From positions 1 to 64,000 of the forward strand of contig JAFUYA010000019.1 in NCBI GenBank assembly GCA_017477025.1: DNA of 64,000 nucleotides, read 5' to 3'. The notes beneath the pieces were generated by a model that worked only from the letters and a program-made list of their open reading frames with translations, was not told the origin of the DNA and searched no databases. A program made the position numbers and the translations under genes. This document shows, one piece after another, positions 55,286 to 64,000 of this stretch (the first letter of the stretch is position 1; each line of letters starts with the position of its first letter). This DNA comes from Bacteroidales bacterium. GTDB taxonomy: Bacteria > Bacteroidota > Bacteroidia > Bacteroidales > P3.

Positions 55286-56212
55286 AACAAATTCTCATTA
55301 TACGAAGAAAACAATTACCGCAACATTTACTATAACCCGACATTTTTCTCAAGATGTCGCTTGGCACGGAAGAAAAGTTGTATAGAATCAACGGCAACGG
55401 ATTTTAAGCAGGAAACAAGTGGGAATGATATAAAGAAAATCCGTACGGTGGAGTTATGCGACTGTATTTGTTTATTAGTATGTTATTGTATAAGTATAAG
55501 ATTTTCATCTCCATCATAACGGGCCTTGACAAATATCCAATTTGATAATCTGTGAAAACTATTAACTTGCGAGGTATCTGACTTATTATACATTTGAGTT
55601 GCGTCATTGTTGCTGCAAAAAAGAAAGAAATTTAATGCTTCTTTTTTTATTTAATTCGCCTTGAGGATATACAAAATTGAATACGCATACGCTGGCATTC
55701 GGTAATATCATGTTCGCCTGCAGCCATTCAAATGTATTTTTGATCCTTTATTTATTATATATTTGAAATACATTAGAACCGTCTTCATACGGTTAGTAAG
55801 AAATACATAGTAGGATTTATTGTACAAATCTTAAGTATATTTTTCATGGTCATTCGATGATTAAAAACAAGTTTCTATTGTTTATGTCTTTGAATGATAT
55901 GTATCCTTCAATTTATTTTTCGTATTAACATTGACTGCTATTTTGTCCCATCTATTTATTACCTTGTTATCAAGAACTGCGGAGATATCACTTTTTTTGA
56001 CACTACTACAAAAATATTTTACATAAAATAGGTATTGCCATTGCTTAAAAAGTGTTATTCTGTAATAAGGCGGAGCATTGTTCTGACTAATTCTGAAATA
56101 GATAAACCAATGTAACTAAACATAAATAAAAAGTACATACTACAATATCACTTAAATACACTACCTTTATAATTAGTAAATATTCAGATATACACCTAAT
56201 CATGTAAAACAA
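55286..56212. other. Gene-poor stretch of about 930 bases
   Basis: No supported coding region, tRNA or repeat. Short ORFs (largest about 67-88 codons) lack recognisable content. It may be a decayed gene or hold an unrecognised RNA. No known IS end was seen. Confidence 0.5.
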
Positions 56213-56243
56213 AACGAAACGACTTAAGATAAGCCGTTTCGTT
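56213..56243 (-). terminator. Terminator after greA-HIT operon
   Basis: AACGAAACG (56213-56221) pairs with CGTTTCGTT (56235-56243); on the minus strand TTTTGTTTTA follows. Confidence 0.7.
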
Positions 56244-56266
56244 CTACACAACATCACCTGATTAAT

Positions 56267-56659
56267 TTACATATTTTTTGCAATATTTGATGCTATCTCT
56301 TTAAACTCCTGCTCTGTAAATTTCAGCTTAGGATTAGCAAAATTCAAATCTCCTTCTTTCTGCATAGGAACCAAATGTATATGAGCGTGCCGAACTTCTA
56401 ATCCAATAACAGCCATTCCAACCTTGACACATGGATAGGCTTTCTTTATTGCAATTGCAATTTTCTTTGCAAAGCAGATATAATCACTGATATCTTCATC
56501 ACTGATATCAAATATATAATCTTCCTCTTTTTTGGGGACAACTAATGTATGTCCCTTTTGTAACGGAGAGATATCTAAAAAGGCATAGAACTTATCATTT
56601 TCTGCAACTTTATACGAAGGAATCTCTCCTGCAATAATTTTTGAAAAAACAGATGCCAT
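56267..56659 (-). CDS. HIT-family nucleotide hydrolase/transferase
   Basis: 130 residues. The histidine triad is His91-x-His93-x-His95 (HAHIHLVP), with the N-terminal IIAGEIPSYKV and KGHTLVVPK typical of bacterial HIT proteins (Hint branch). These hydrolyse nucleoside phosphoramidates or dinucleotides. The gene starts 4 bases after the greA stop, so the two are co-transcribed. The triad is complete. Confidence 0.93.
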   Translation of the reverse strand: MASVFSKIIAGEIPSYKVAENDKFYAFLDISPLQKGHTLVVPKKEEDYIFDISDEDISDYICFAKKIAIAIKKAYPCVKVGMAVIGLEVRHAHIHLVPMQKEGDLNFANPKLKFTEQEFKEIASNIAKNM

Positions 56660-56663
56660 AATA

Positions 56664-57137
56664 TTAACGTGATATTTTAGTTATCTTCAATTTCATTACA
56701 CCTGCGGGTACAGTAACTTCGGCAATGTCTCCAACCTGTTTTCCTAACAAACCTGCTGCAATCGGAGATGTAACGGATATTTTTCCTTTTTTTAAATCAG
56801 CCTCACTTTCAGGAACTATCTCATAAGTCATCTTCTTCTTTATTGCCATATTCTCAAACTCTACCTTTGAAAGAAGAAGTACTTTTGATGTATCTATTTT
56901 GCTTTCATCCAACAATCTTGCATTTGCTACCATATCTTGCATCTGCACAATTTTAGCCTCCAAATGAGCTTGAGCTTCCTTTGCCGCATCGTATTCCGCA
57001 TTTTCACTCAAATCTCCTTTCTCTCTGGCCTCAGCAATTGCAGCCGATACTGCAGGTCGCTCAACAGCTATCAAATGATGCAATTCATCCTTTAGTTTTT
57101 TTAAGCCTTCTGCTGAATAATACTTTATTTCTGACAT
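56664..57137 (-). CDS. greA: Transcript cleavage factor GreA
   Basis: 157 residues. The N-terminal coiled coil contains GLKKLKDELHHL and AREKGDLSENAEYDAAKEAQ (near 38-57), whose tip acidic residues stimulate RNA polymerase to cut backtracked transcripts. The C-terminal domain ends with KKGKISVTSPIAAGLLGKQV and VPAGVMKLKITKI. It leads the HIT gene in a two-gene operon. No -7 element fits the consensus exactly upstream; the nearest, TAGTTTGC, lacks one base. Confidence 0.96.
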   Translation of the reverse strand: MSEIKYYSAEGLKKLKDELHHLIAVERPAVSAAIAEAREKGDLSENAEYDAAKEAQAHLEAKIVQMQDMVANARLLDESKIDTSKVLLLSKVEFENMAIKKKMTYEIVPESEADLKKGKISVTSPIAAGLLGKQVGDIAEVTVPAGVMKLKITKISR

Positions 57138-57258
57138 TTTATATAACTTTTTACAATTATACTTTCTGCAAACTAAATGAATAGAAGACTCTTTTTAATC
57201 AAGTCTTCTATCCATTTTGAAAAATTTTAATTCTAAACTATCTAATCAAAACTGTACT

Positions 57259-58338
57259 CTACAACGACAATTTTATTCCGACAGTGTGGATTCCTCCCAT
57301 GATAACGGTTGTCCTATAAGCATAGTCAATAGACAAATCCTTGCTTCTCTTATTTCCTTTTGCTTTAACAATCGTTGCATTAACAGTTGCTCCTGCAGTA
57401 AATCCACTCGTAAAATTTGTCTTATCTACGTCAAGATACACGTCTTTTGTAGTACCGCCTTGATAGGTATAACCACAACGTACCATAAACAAGTTCTTAA
57501 ACGCATATTCCAAACCTCCTGTATAAAGGTCTTTTGCAAATGCCATGGATTCATAATTACCAGCAACTGTCAAACGATGCTCCTTTTCAGAAAATAAGAA
57601 ATCATAAGAAGCACCTATATTCAAACTTGAAGGTAATTCCCATGACAATGAGCGTTGCTCGGTTGTCATCAGATATGATGCATCCTGTGGTTGAGTTCTT
57701 ATGGATAATCCGTCTCCTGAGAAACTCATCGAAGGTCCCCAGTTTTTCAATGCAATACCGAACTTAATCTCATAATCTGCTCCTGTAACATACTGTATAC
57801 CTGCATCAAATCCGACTCCCGTAGCAGTAACGTTATCAATACCTTCATTGACAACTTTCAATGTAACTCCGGCATATATACTCGAAGAGAATGCCTTAGC
57901 AAATGAAACACCTATATTCATCAACGACGGTTTGAACGTTCCGTTCCCCTCAGGGAAAGGTATTGCTGTTCTGGTTATTGTTCCAAAACTCATGGAATTA
58001 ACAGTCAAACCTAAAACACCGTAATCTCCTAAATTCTGAGCTAAACCGGCAGACATAATACCTATATCTGAATTATTCAAATAATGGGAATAATTGAAAT
58101 AAAATTCAGTTCCGGCAGCATGTCCCAAACCGGCAGGGTTTGTAAACAAAGCGTCCAAACCCATACCGTTTGCAGTATTAACACTTGACCATCCGGCACT
58201 TCTGGCCCAAGGATTTATCAAAAGTTGCCCTGCTCCTGCCGTACCTCGTCTGTCATCATTTCCTGCTTTCAGTGTCATATTAGGAACTAATATAGCCAAT
58301 AATATGACCAAACTAACTATCTTATGTATTTTATTCAT
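57259..58338 (-). CDS. PorV/PorQ-family outer-membrane barrel
   Basis: 359 residues. Signal peptide (VSLVILLAILVPNMTLKA) and a barrel of the UPF0164/PorV-PorQ group: GTAGAGQLLINPWARSAG near 32-49, GLDALFTNPAGLG near 60, and repeated aromatic strands to a C-terminal GIKLSL. PorV and PorQ belong to the type IX secretion system or shuttle its substrates in Bacteroidetes. Here it follows a 1524-residue secreted protein and a TonB-dependent receptor, so a surface-export role is suggested. The T9SS core genes are not in the window. Confidence 0.85.
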   Translation of the reverse strand: MNKIHKIVSLVILLAILVPNMTLKAGNDDRRGTAGAGQLLINPWARSAGWSSVNTANGMGLDALFTNPAGLGHAAGTEFYFNYSHYLNNSDIGIMSAGLAQNLGDYGVLGLTVNSMSFGTITRTAIPFPEGNGTFKPSLMNIGVSFAKAFSSSIYAGVTLKVVNEGIDNVTATGVGFDAGIQYVTGADYEIKFGIALKNWGPSMSFSGDGLSIRTQPQDASYLMTTEQRSLSWELPSSLNIGASYDFLFSEKEHRLTVAGNYESMAFAKDLYTGGLEYAFKNLFMVRCGYTYQGGTTKDVYLDVDKTNFTSGFTAGATVNATIVKAKGNKRSKDLSIDYAYRTTVIMGGIHTVGIKLSL

Positions 58339-58388
58339 AACTTTTATCCTCTATTTTAAGTTGTACACTAAATTTGTTTGGCTGTCCA

Positions 58389-61300
58389 TTATTGGAAAGA
58401 GTTTAAGTCTACAGGACGCAAAGCACCGAACCATTTAATTAGTTTTTCACCAATACCATCAGCCTTTATATGAATTAGATATACACCACCGGATATTTGA
58501 AGTCCTCTTTCGTTTTTCAAATCCCAATCAACACTTGTCAACGGTGTTCCGCCTCCGGAAACCAAAGAAATAGACGGACCTCTCAGCTTACGAACAACCG
58601 TTCCATCAACCGAATATATGGTAATATAACAGTCTGGTGGAAGATTTGTTATTTTAACTAAGTTCTCTATCTGATCTTTTTCGTATAAATCAAATGCAAA
58701 ATAAGGATTAGGTACAACCATAATGTTATCCAATGCACTCTCTGCAATAGCCTTTACTCCTCTTTGTGTTGCCAAAGTCTCATTTATTGTAAATTCATAC
58801 ATCGGATAATTATTATTCAACAAGTCTGCATCAGCAGGTTTATACTTATCATCATAATTATTAGATGCCCAATACAAACTATAAGGCTTTCTTACTCTCA
58901 ACTTGACAGTTGCATCCGTAGGAATAACGAACTCTGGAGATTTTTTATCTATTGATTCATTAACACCTTGAGCAAAAATCTGTGTTTGAGGAGCAGGCAT
59001 TCCAACCCACATAATAGAAGCAAACAAAGATTCAGCTTCATCAAGGATTAAATCTTTTCCTGTTATACCATTAATATCAGATAATTTCTTCAAAATTGAG
59101 TAAGCCCACTCTCCTTTATCATAACGACGAGGATTTACTTCAACTCTTGATTTTAACGTCTGATTCATCACGAATTTAGATGTACCAATGATATAAACAT
59201 AATGCATACCACCATAACCAGAGCCGTTACCAACCCCGTAGTAAGAAGGATTCCACATCATATCTCTACCATTGTATTGACCCAATGAAGAATTCTCACC
59301 AAAGATTATATTCAGTCTTTCTCCTGTTTCCAAATTGATTGCATAACCAGGGAACCAACCCATTCCTTCAGGATGTTGTTCATCTATAGTATCATTACCA
59401 TGCAAATCAACAGATATATGCTTTCTAAGAGTAAATTTCTTAGCTCCGCCTTCCGTCATGGTAGTATCTGTTCCCATTTCTATAACAGGACATCTTGTCC
59501 ATTTAGAAGTATCGTTTGTGAATACTATATCTACAGAAGCTAAATTATTCAAATCATTGTACAATAAGGAATTCATAACTAGCGGATCTTCCATATCCGT
59601 GCTATAAGAATCCTCGGCTGTCATCAAATAACGTTTAGTGAATGCCGGATGTGCAGCAGAAAATGATGTCAATTTATAAGGTGCCCATGTACCATACACA
59701 CAATTTTCAAATAATCCACCCGCATCCAAAGCAACTTTTGCCTTATTCGTCGCATCCGTTAAACAATAATAATCTGCATTAGGATCTGATATAAGATTTG
59801 CATCTGTTCCTGCAGGGATCGAAGCTCCACTTCTTATCCAGTTTGTTGCAGGTAAAGCGTCATTATCCGCAAAACCGTATAACCAAGCCTTACTAACATC
59901 TGCATAATCTATGGATGAAGCCAAGTATGCACCGGATCTAACTACATTATTTATCAAACTCGTAGGTGATGTAGAAACATTTATCTCATTTGCAACAGAT
60001 TTAACATTTGATAAAGATACGGAAATACCCAATCCGAAAATAATCTGTTCATTAATCTCACCTATAGCACGGTCTGAGGAAACAGTATAAACATCCTCTC
60101 CATTCTCTGTAAATAACGGTTTAGACGGATCTTTACTTGATAATTCCCACATACAACTATCTATAACATTAGGATAAGACGCATTCGGGATAAGTCTCAA
60201 ATAGTATTCTCCAGCCTTAACATTCAATGGATCTACCACCTTAATATTAACAGGTCCGTAATTCTCTTGATAGTTAGGAGTCTTTATAATATCCTCTCCG
60301 TTAGCAAACATTTCGTCAACGGATTCCGGTTTTATATTAAGCACCATTCCACCATTTCCGTTACCTTCTATTCTAATAACTTCAGGAGAAACACCGTAAG
60401 CACATTGAACCAATGTTCCGTTTTGCTCTGACTCTATTTTGTGAGGAATTGCCATAACAGGCTCTATACTACTACCATCACCTTTCTTTCTTGAAGCCAA
60501 ATAAGGTTCTTTTTGTCCGTCAATCTTTGTTGCATCTTCAACGTTGTATGTCTTGTAGTTATTATAAGCGTAAGCAATAGCAATGTAGTAATATTTCTTA
60601 TTATTTACAATTCTCTTATCAGTTGTAGTAGCAAACTTATCTTCGGTAATAGTGAAAGAGTGTCTTATTCCCTTATTCTCTCCTGATACCATAGTCTGAG
60701 AATTAGGATATCCGTTGGTTATAGTAACATTAACTAAATTTGCAATGGCTGCATCATTCTCGTAATTCTCTATATCACACTGTGCAACTAAACGAGCTTT
60801 ACTGTCATCATAAATATCGGCAACAGAAACCGTAGCATCTGCTAGCTGGAATATCTGGTAACCTTCAAACTTGTAGTATCTGTCATAATCATGAGAAACA
60901 AGAGTAGTATCAGATCCGTTGATAACGGTTTCCGTCCATTCTCTTGGAATCGTTTCATCCAAAGCTCTAAAGGACTCATTAACGTTGTTTCCTGTCTCAT
61001 TAGTCAAGTAAAGAATAATCTCTCTATCCAATTCTTGAACAACTATATCAGGAGCATCAGGTCCTTCCAATACATTGAAACAATTATCAAACAATGCCTG
61101 ACATTTATCATCTATTGTTCTAAGCAATTCAACGGAAGCCTCCGGACCTCCATTAACAGCTTTAGCGAAAGGAATACCTACAGTTATATAGTTAATTGCA
61201 CCAGGTTTTAAAGTAAAAGGACCTGCAGACTGCATGAAACGTCTGTCACCAGGAGAATTGCCTGCACTCACCTCAGACCAAAGTTTTCCTTTATACTCGT

Positions 61301-62963
61301 CTTCACGTCCAGTCTGTCTTACACCCCAACCCCAAATATCAGAGGTTCCTGGGAACATAAAGTCTGAATAAACACCAACTTCCATTCCTGAAGCAGCACT
61401 ATACCCATCTCCACCGAATTGCATCTTTGTATTATCCTTCCAAATACCACGTAGATAGTTGTAATAGTCGGAAGCTTTTTCTGGTTCTCCATTAGACGCA
61501 CTTGAATTGTTGTAGTACACAAAACGTCTCATACCAAAACGCTCGTCATCAACAATACCGTTTCCAAAGTTTACACCATTGATAGCACATGCATCAACAG
61601 AATCTTTTGATTTAGGATACCATGCACGTTTAAACTTATGTGCATTGTCAGTCAAAAGTATCGGATTTATCACTCCGTTAGAATCACGATATTGATCTAT
61701 TTGCGGAGCGTATTCTGCATCAGACATAAAGGCATCTATATCAACTTTAGGATTATCTCTTCCATCAGGATCCATATAAGGACCTTGGAAGAAATCTATC
61801 CCTATAGCAGGCGGATTATCTAAATAAGCACCCTGACCAGGACCGTCTGTCTGTTTACCATTATATGCATAACCTAAACCTCTCTCAACATCACAACCTA
61901 CAAAGTCATCATAAGCATATCCTAAATCGGGATCAACCCATTGACTGAAATACGTATTAGTCAAAGTGAATGTGGAACGATTAATGATCTCATAGGAATA
62001 GAAAGTCATATTATTGATTTCATTATTCATTGTGAAAGCAAACGCTTGAGCACGAATTTCCAGTCCAATAGGATTTTCGGAACCTGATTCTGTATGAGCG
62101 GCTCCCTTATCGTTGAATATCCACCACAAAGTTTCGTCTCCTTTCAAAACTTGATCCACAAGCAGACCACCGTATGCTGCTATCTTACCACCCGTTCCGT
62201 AATTAGGGTTGGTGGTATCTGACTCCATGGTTGGAGTCGGTGTATATTTACTACCTGCAGGTAAATTTGCCTTTATTGTAGCAGGACATAAAACTCCTGA
62301 GAAGTCATAATAAGGATAATCACCGTCATTATAATCATATACTCCATCCTTATTTTGATCATAGAAAGGAGCTAAGAACTTAGACTGATGTAAAGACGTG
62401 TTACCGTTTCCCGGCCAATTCTTAATAACATCCGTCAATGTTGAAGGATCATAAGTTCCTGGTATAGGTTTTCCTTCTGAATCCAATTCAAAAGAATTGA
62501 TGAAGGCTTGTACTTCAGCCTTCGTTATACGGTAAAGTTTATCCCACTCATCACAAATAGGTTTATTAACTGATGCATTACCATCAACAGTCAAAGGTCC
62601 CGGCCAGAAATCATCTCCGCTTTGACCGAACTTTAATGCAGCAACTCTCAACTGCTGATTCTCATCCTGACCACCAATCCACAATGCAGCACAATACATG
62701 GCTGTACTTGTACCATCTTTAGGGACATAATAGTGAGCACTTGAACCGTCATACCACATATTACCTCCCTGATTGATACGAGCACGTACATTGTTTATAC
62801 TTAACTCTGCAGATCCTTGAGCTCTTCTACAACGCTCCAAGTCACCATCTTTTGTCACTGCTTTTCTTACAACTTTACCTTTGTAAGGAAGTGCATCTGC
62901 TGATATGCTGACTAAGCATAAACAAAGCATCAATAACGATAATTTACAAACAATATGTCTCAT
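58389..62963 (-). CDS. Large secreted protein with T9SS-like C-terminal domain
   Basis: 1524 residues from the ATG at 62963. Signal peptide (KLSLLMLCLCLVSISADA) and a long extracellular body rich in Asp/Asn/Gly/Tyr with several Asp-rich turns (DQNKDGVYDYNDGDYPYYDF near 215) that could bind calcium. The end resembles a type IX sorting/FlgD-like domain: VVPNPYFAFDLYE, ITIYSVDGTVVRKL, SGGVYLIHIKADG, but it carries an extra tail (GALRPVDLNSFQ) not seen in canonical sorting signals. It lies between a PorV/PorQ-like gene and a TonB-dependent receptor, all on one strand. The GTG 30 bases upstream is a possible but weaker start. Function unknown. Confidence 0.7.
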   Translation of the reverse strand: MRHIVCKLSLLMLCLCLVSISADALPYKGKVVRKAVTKDGDLERCRRAQGSAELSINNVRARINQGGNMWYDGSSAHYYVPKDGTSTAMYCAALWIGGQDENQQLRVAALKFGQSGDDFWPGPLTVDGNASVNKPICDEWDKLYRITKAEVQAFINSFELDSEGKPIPGTYDPSTLTDVIKNWPGNGNTSLHQSKFLAPFYDQNKDGVYDYNDGDYPYYDFSGVLCPATIKANLPAGSKYTPTPTMESDTTNPNYGTGGKIAAYGGLLVDQVLKGDETLWWIFNDKGAAHTESGSENPIGLEIRAQAFAFTMNNEINNMTFYSYEIINRSTFTLTNTYFSQWVDPDLGYAYDDFVGCDVERGLGYAYNGKQTDGPGQGAYLDNPPAIGIDFFQGPYMDPDGRDNPKVDIDAFMSDAEYAPQIDQYRDSNGVINPILLTDNAHKFKRAWYPKSKDSVDACAINGVNFGNGIVDDERFGMRRFVYYNNSSASNGEPEKASDYYNYLRGIWKDNTKMQFGGDGYSAASGMEVGVYSDFMFPGTSDIWGWGVRQTGREDEYKGKLWSEVSAGNSPGDRRFMQSAGPFTLKPGAINYITVGIPFAKAVNGGPEASVELLRTIDDKCQALFDNCFNVLEGPDAPDIVVQELDREIILYLTNETGNNVNESFRALDETIPREWTETVINGSDTTLVSHDYDRYYKFEGYQIFQLADATVSVADIYDDSKARLVAQCDIENYENDAAIANLVNVTITNGYPNSQTMVSGENKGIRHSFTITEDKFATTTDKRIVNNKKYYYIAIAYAYNNYKTYNVEDATKIDGQKEPYLASRKKGDGSSIEPVMAIPHKIESEQNGTLVQCAYGVSPEVIRIEGNGNGGMVLNIKPESVDEMFANGEDIIKTPNYQENYGPVNIKVVDPLNVKAGEYYLRLIPNASYPNVIDSCMWELSSKDPSKPLFTENGEDVYTVSSDRAIGEINEQIIFGLGISVSLSNVKSVANEINVSTSPTSLINNVVRSGAYLASSIDYADVSKAWLYGFADNDALPATNWIRSGASIPAGTDANLISDPNADYYCLTDATNKAKVALDAGGLFENCVYGTWAPYKLTSFSAAHPAFTKRYLMTAEDSYSTDMEDPLVMNSLLYNDLNNLASVDIVFTNDTSKWTRCPVIEMGTDTTMTEGGAKKFTLRKHISVDLHGNDTIDEQHPEGMGWFPGYAINLETGERLNIIFGENSSLGQYNGRDMMWNPSYYGVGNGSGYGGMHYVYIIGTSKFVMNQTLKSRVEVNPRRYDKGEWAYSILKKLSDINGITGKDLILDEAESLFASIMWVGMPAPQTQIFAQGVNESIDKKSPEFVIPTDATVKLRVRKPYSLYWASNNYDDKYKPADADLLNNNYPMYEFTINETLATQRGVKAIAESALDNIMVVPNPYFAFDLYEKDQIENLVKITNLPPDCYITIYSVDGTVVRKLRGPSISLVSGGGTPLTSVDWDLKNERGLQISGGVYLIHIKADGIGEKLIKWFGALRPVDLNSFQ

Positions 62964-63004
62964 AACTCTTAAATGTATTTCTTTATTAATCACTACTTAT
63001 TAGA

Positions 63005-64000
63005 TTAGAACTGATAGGAAACTCCTATTTCAAATCTTCTCGGAGATGAATAGTTGTATGAACCATTATCCAAATACATCATATAGAATGTTCTGTATGC
63101 TTTCTCATCCAACTGAGTTCTAATAGAAACTTGCGTTTCTGGATCAGTCAAGTATCCGTTATCATCAGGATCTCCGGTTACACCGAATACTCCAGTAATA
63201 TTCTTAGTATCAAGAACATTATATATAGAACAGAATACATCCAACATTGTATTTCTTTTACCTACCTTAAATAAGAATGCTTTATTTACAGTCATATCTA
63301 TACGGAATATCCATGGAAGACGAGCTCCTCTATAACTCCCGACAATTGTTTGTTGAGTTTGACTGAAATATTTAGTATAAGGTGCTCCTGATTCAGCAAG
63401 TCCGGTAATATTAACACCGAAATTCTGTAACCATTTAATATTTTTAACACGTGCCTCACCGTCTTTACCAGTAACAACTCTTTGTGTAACAGGACCATTG
63501 TATTTGTCTCCACCTTCATAGCGGAAGTCCAAACCTAATTTGAATGCATGACGTCTATCATCCCCAATAGGGAACATCATCTTAACATTAGGATAACCTG
63601 CTCTAATCAAAGAAACCAAAGTTGAACTAGGAAGTCCCGTAGTACCTTCTGCATACTGTAAAGTATAGTTTGCATTTATTCTCACATTCTTCATTCTTCT
63701 CAAATCATATTGTATAGTCACACCTTTTGTTGTTCTGAAATCCTGATTATCGTAAGAATAGTACATTGTCGTAGGGTCTGCTCCTGTATATTGAACTAAA
63801 TTAATAAGGTCACGCGTTTGTTTATAGTATGCAGAAATTGTCAAAGCTGAACTTTGAGAAAGAACCTGTTGAAAACCTAATTCATAGTTAGTAATCTTCT
63901 CTGGTTTCAAATTAGGATTAGGCAATGCTGCCCCATCCATCTTTTCCATAAACAAATAACTTGCATAACTTGCCATCCAGTTACCAGAACCAGGACGACG
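63005..64000 (-). CDS. TonB-dependent receptor, C-terminal part (partial at right edge)
   Basis: The frame is open to base 64000, so at least 331 residues are visible. The barrel shows FEKMDGAALPNPNLKPEKITN-type motif (LPNPNLKPEKITNYELGFQ), which is the receptor-barrel signature, repeated YYKQTRDLINLVQY strands, and the terminal Phe of SYQF as beta-signal. Substrate-binding and plug domains are off the edge. It is 41 bases from the large secreted protein, suggesting one operon. A SusC-like or carboxypeptidase-regulatory-domain receptor is possible; the visible part does not decide. Confidence 0.88.
   Translation of the reverse strand, partial: RRPGSGNWMASYASYLFMEKMDGAALPNPNLKPEKITNYELGFQQVLSQSSALTISAYYKQTRDLINLVQYTGADPTTMYYSYDNQDFRTTKGVTIQYDLRRMKNVRINANYTLQYAEGTTGLPSSTLVSLIRAGYPNVKMMFPIGDDRRHAFKLGLDFRYEGGDKYNGPVTQRVVTGKDGEARVKNIKWLQNFGVNITGLAESGAPYTKYFSQTQQTIVGSYRGARLPWIFRIDMTVNKAFLFKVGKRNTMLDVFCSIYNVLDTKNITGVFGVTGDPDDNGYLTDPETQVSIRTQLDEKAYRTFYMMYLDNGSYNYSSPRRFEIGVSYQF

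Noticed and set aside
55253-55607. Overlapping short ORFs on both strands
   Set aside because: No family resemblance and unusual composition; treated as non-coding.

Overview
The window looks like chromosomal DNA of an anaerobic Bacteroidetes bacterium, most likely Bacteroidales. Four things point there. Base composition is AT-rich. Many genes are preceded by the Bacteroidetes sigma-ABfr -7 element TAnnTTTGC, in several cases with a TTG 18-20 nt upstream, and there are no Shine-Dalgarno sequences. TonB, PorV/PorQ-type and SusC-like outer-membrane proteins are present. There are two [FeFe]-hydrogenase genes and no respiratory genes. Nothing in the window fixes genus or species.

Layout. 1-2.5 kb: the end of a TonB energy transducer and an outer-membrane beta-barrel protein. 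2.6-8.5 kb: a restriction-modification cluster (two adenine-methyltransferase genes and a GIY-YIG/helicase nuclease) with a MntA/HepT toxin-antitoxin module lodged inside it; hepT carries a frameshift. 8.7-14.2 kb: mfd and recJ. 14-21.2 kb: a hydrogen locus with a small [2Fe-2S] protein, a PAS-containing sensory-type [FeFe] hydrogenase, a SpoIIE-type phosphatase, a second [2Fe-2S] protein, a group-B-like monomeric [FeFe] hydrogenase, then a LytS/LytTR two-component pair. 21.3-22 kb: a strong promoter, a candidate structured RNA and a DUF805 protein. 22-31 kb: an accessory island with a RhuM/Fic protein, thiC, a Fic protein with a built-in antitoxin-like segment, an AbiH/HsdS chimeric fragment, a specificity subunit, a nuclease-methyltransferase fusion and a HAD hydrolase. 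31-50.8 kb: mostly housekeeping (S9 peptidase, riboflavin synthase, HtpG, TPR proteins, cupin, CsaA, tRNA-Lys, a MATE-M23 fusion, alpha/beta hydrolase, DUF4837 lipoprotein, SulP transporter, a decayed outer-membrane gene, a BASS-type transporter). 50.8-53.1 kb: a second type II R-M system (two methyltransferases plus a short PD-(D/E)XK nuclease) directly behind hisS. 54.5-57.1 kb: an Mpv17-like membrane protein, a 1-kb gene-poor stretch, a HIT protein and greA. 57.3-64 kb: a PorV/PorQ-type barrel, a 1524-residue secreted protein and the C-terminal part of a TonB-dependent receptor.

How the parts fit. The hydrogen locus reads as sensor plus phosphatase plus effector enzyme: the PAS-linked hydrogenase could sense H2 or redox state and act through the phosphatase on expression or activity of the second hydrogenase. 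Three different R-M systems plus HEPN/MNT, two Fic-type genes and an AbiH remnant make this a defence-rich region with visible gene decay and recombination. The most unusual items are the MATE-M23 in-frame fusion, the long leader of the first methyltransferase operon whose inverted repeat reaches the start codon, the candidate 6S-like RNA at 21.4 kb, and the nested repeats at 44.1-44.3 kb. All functional calls come from motif recognition by eye; no database search was run.
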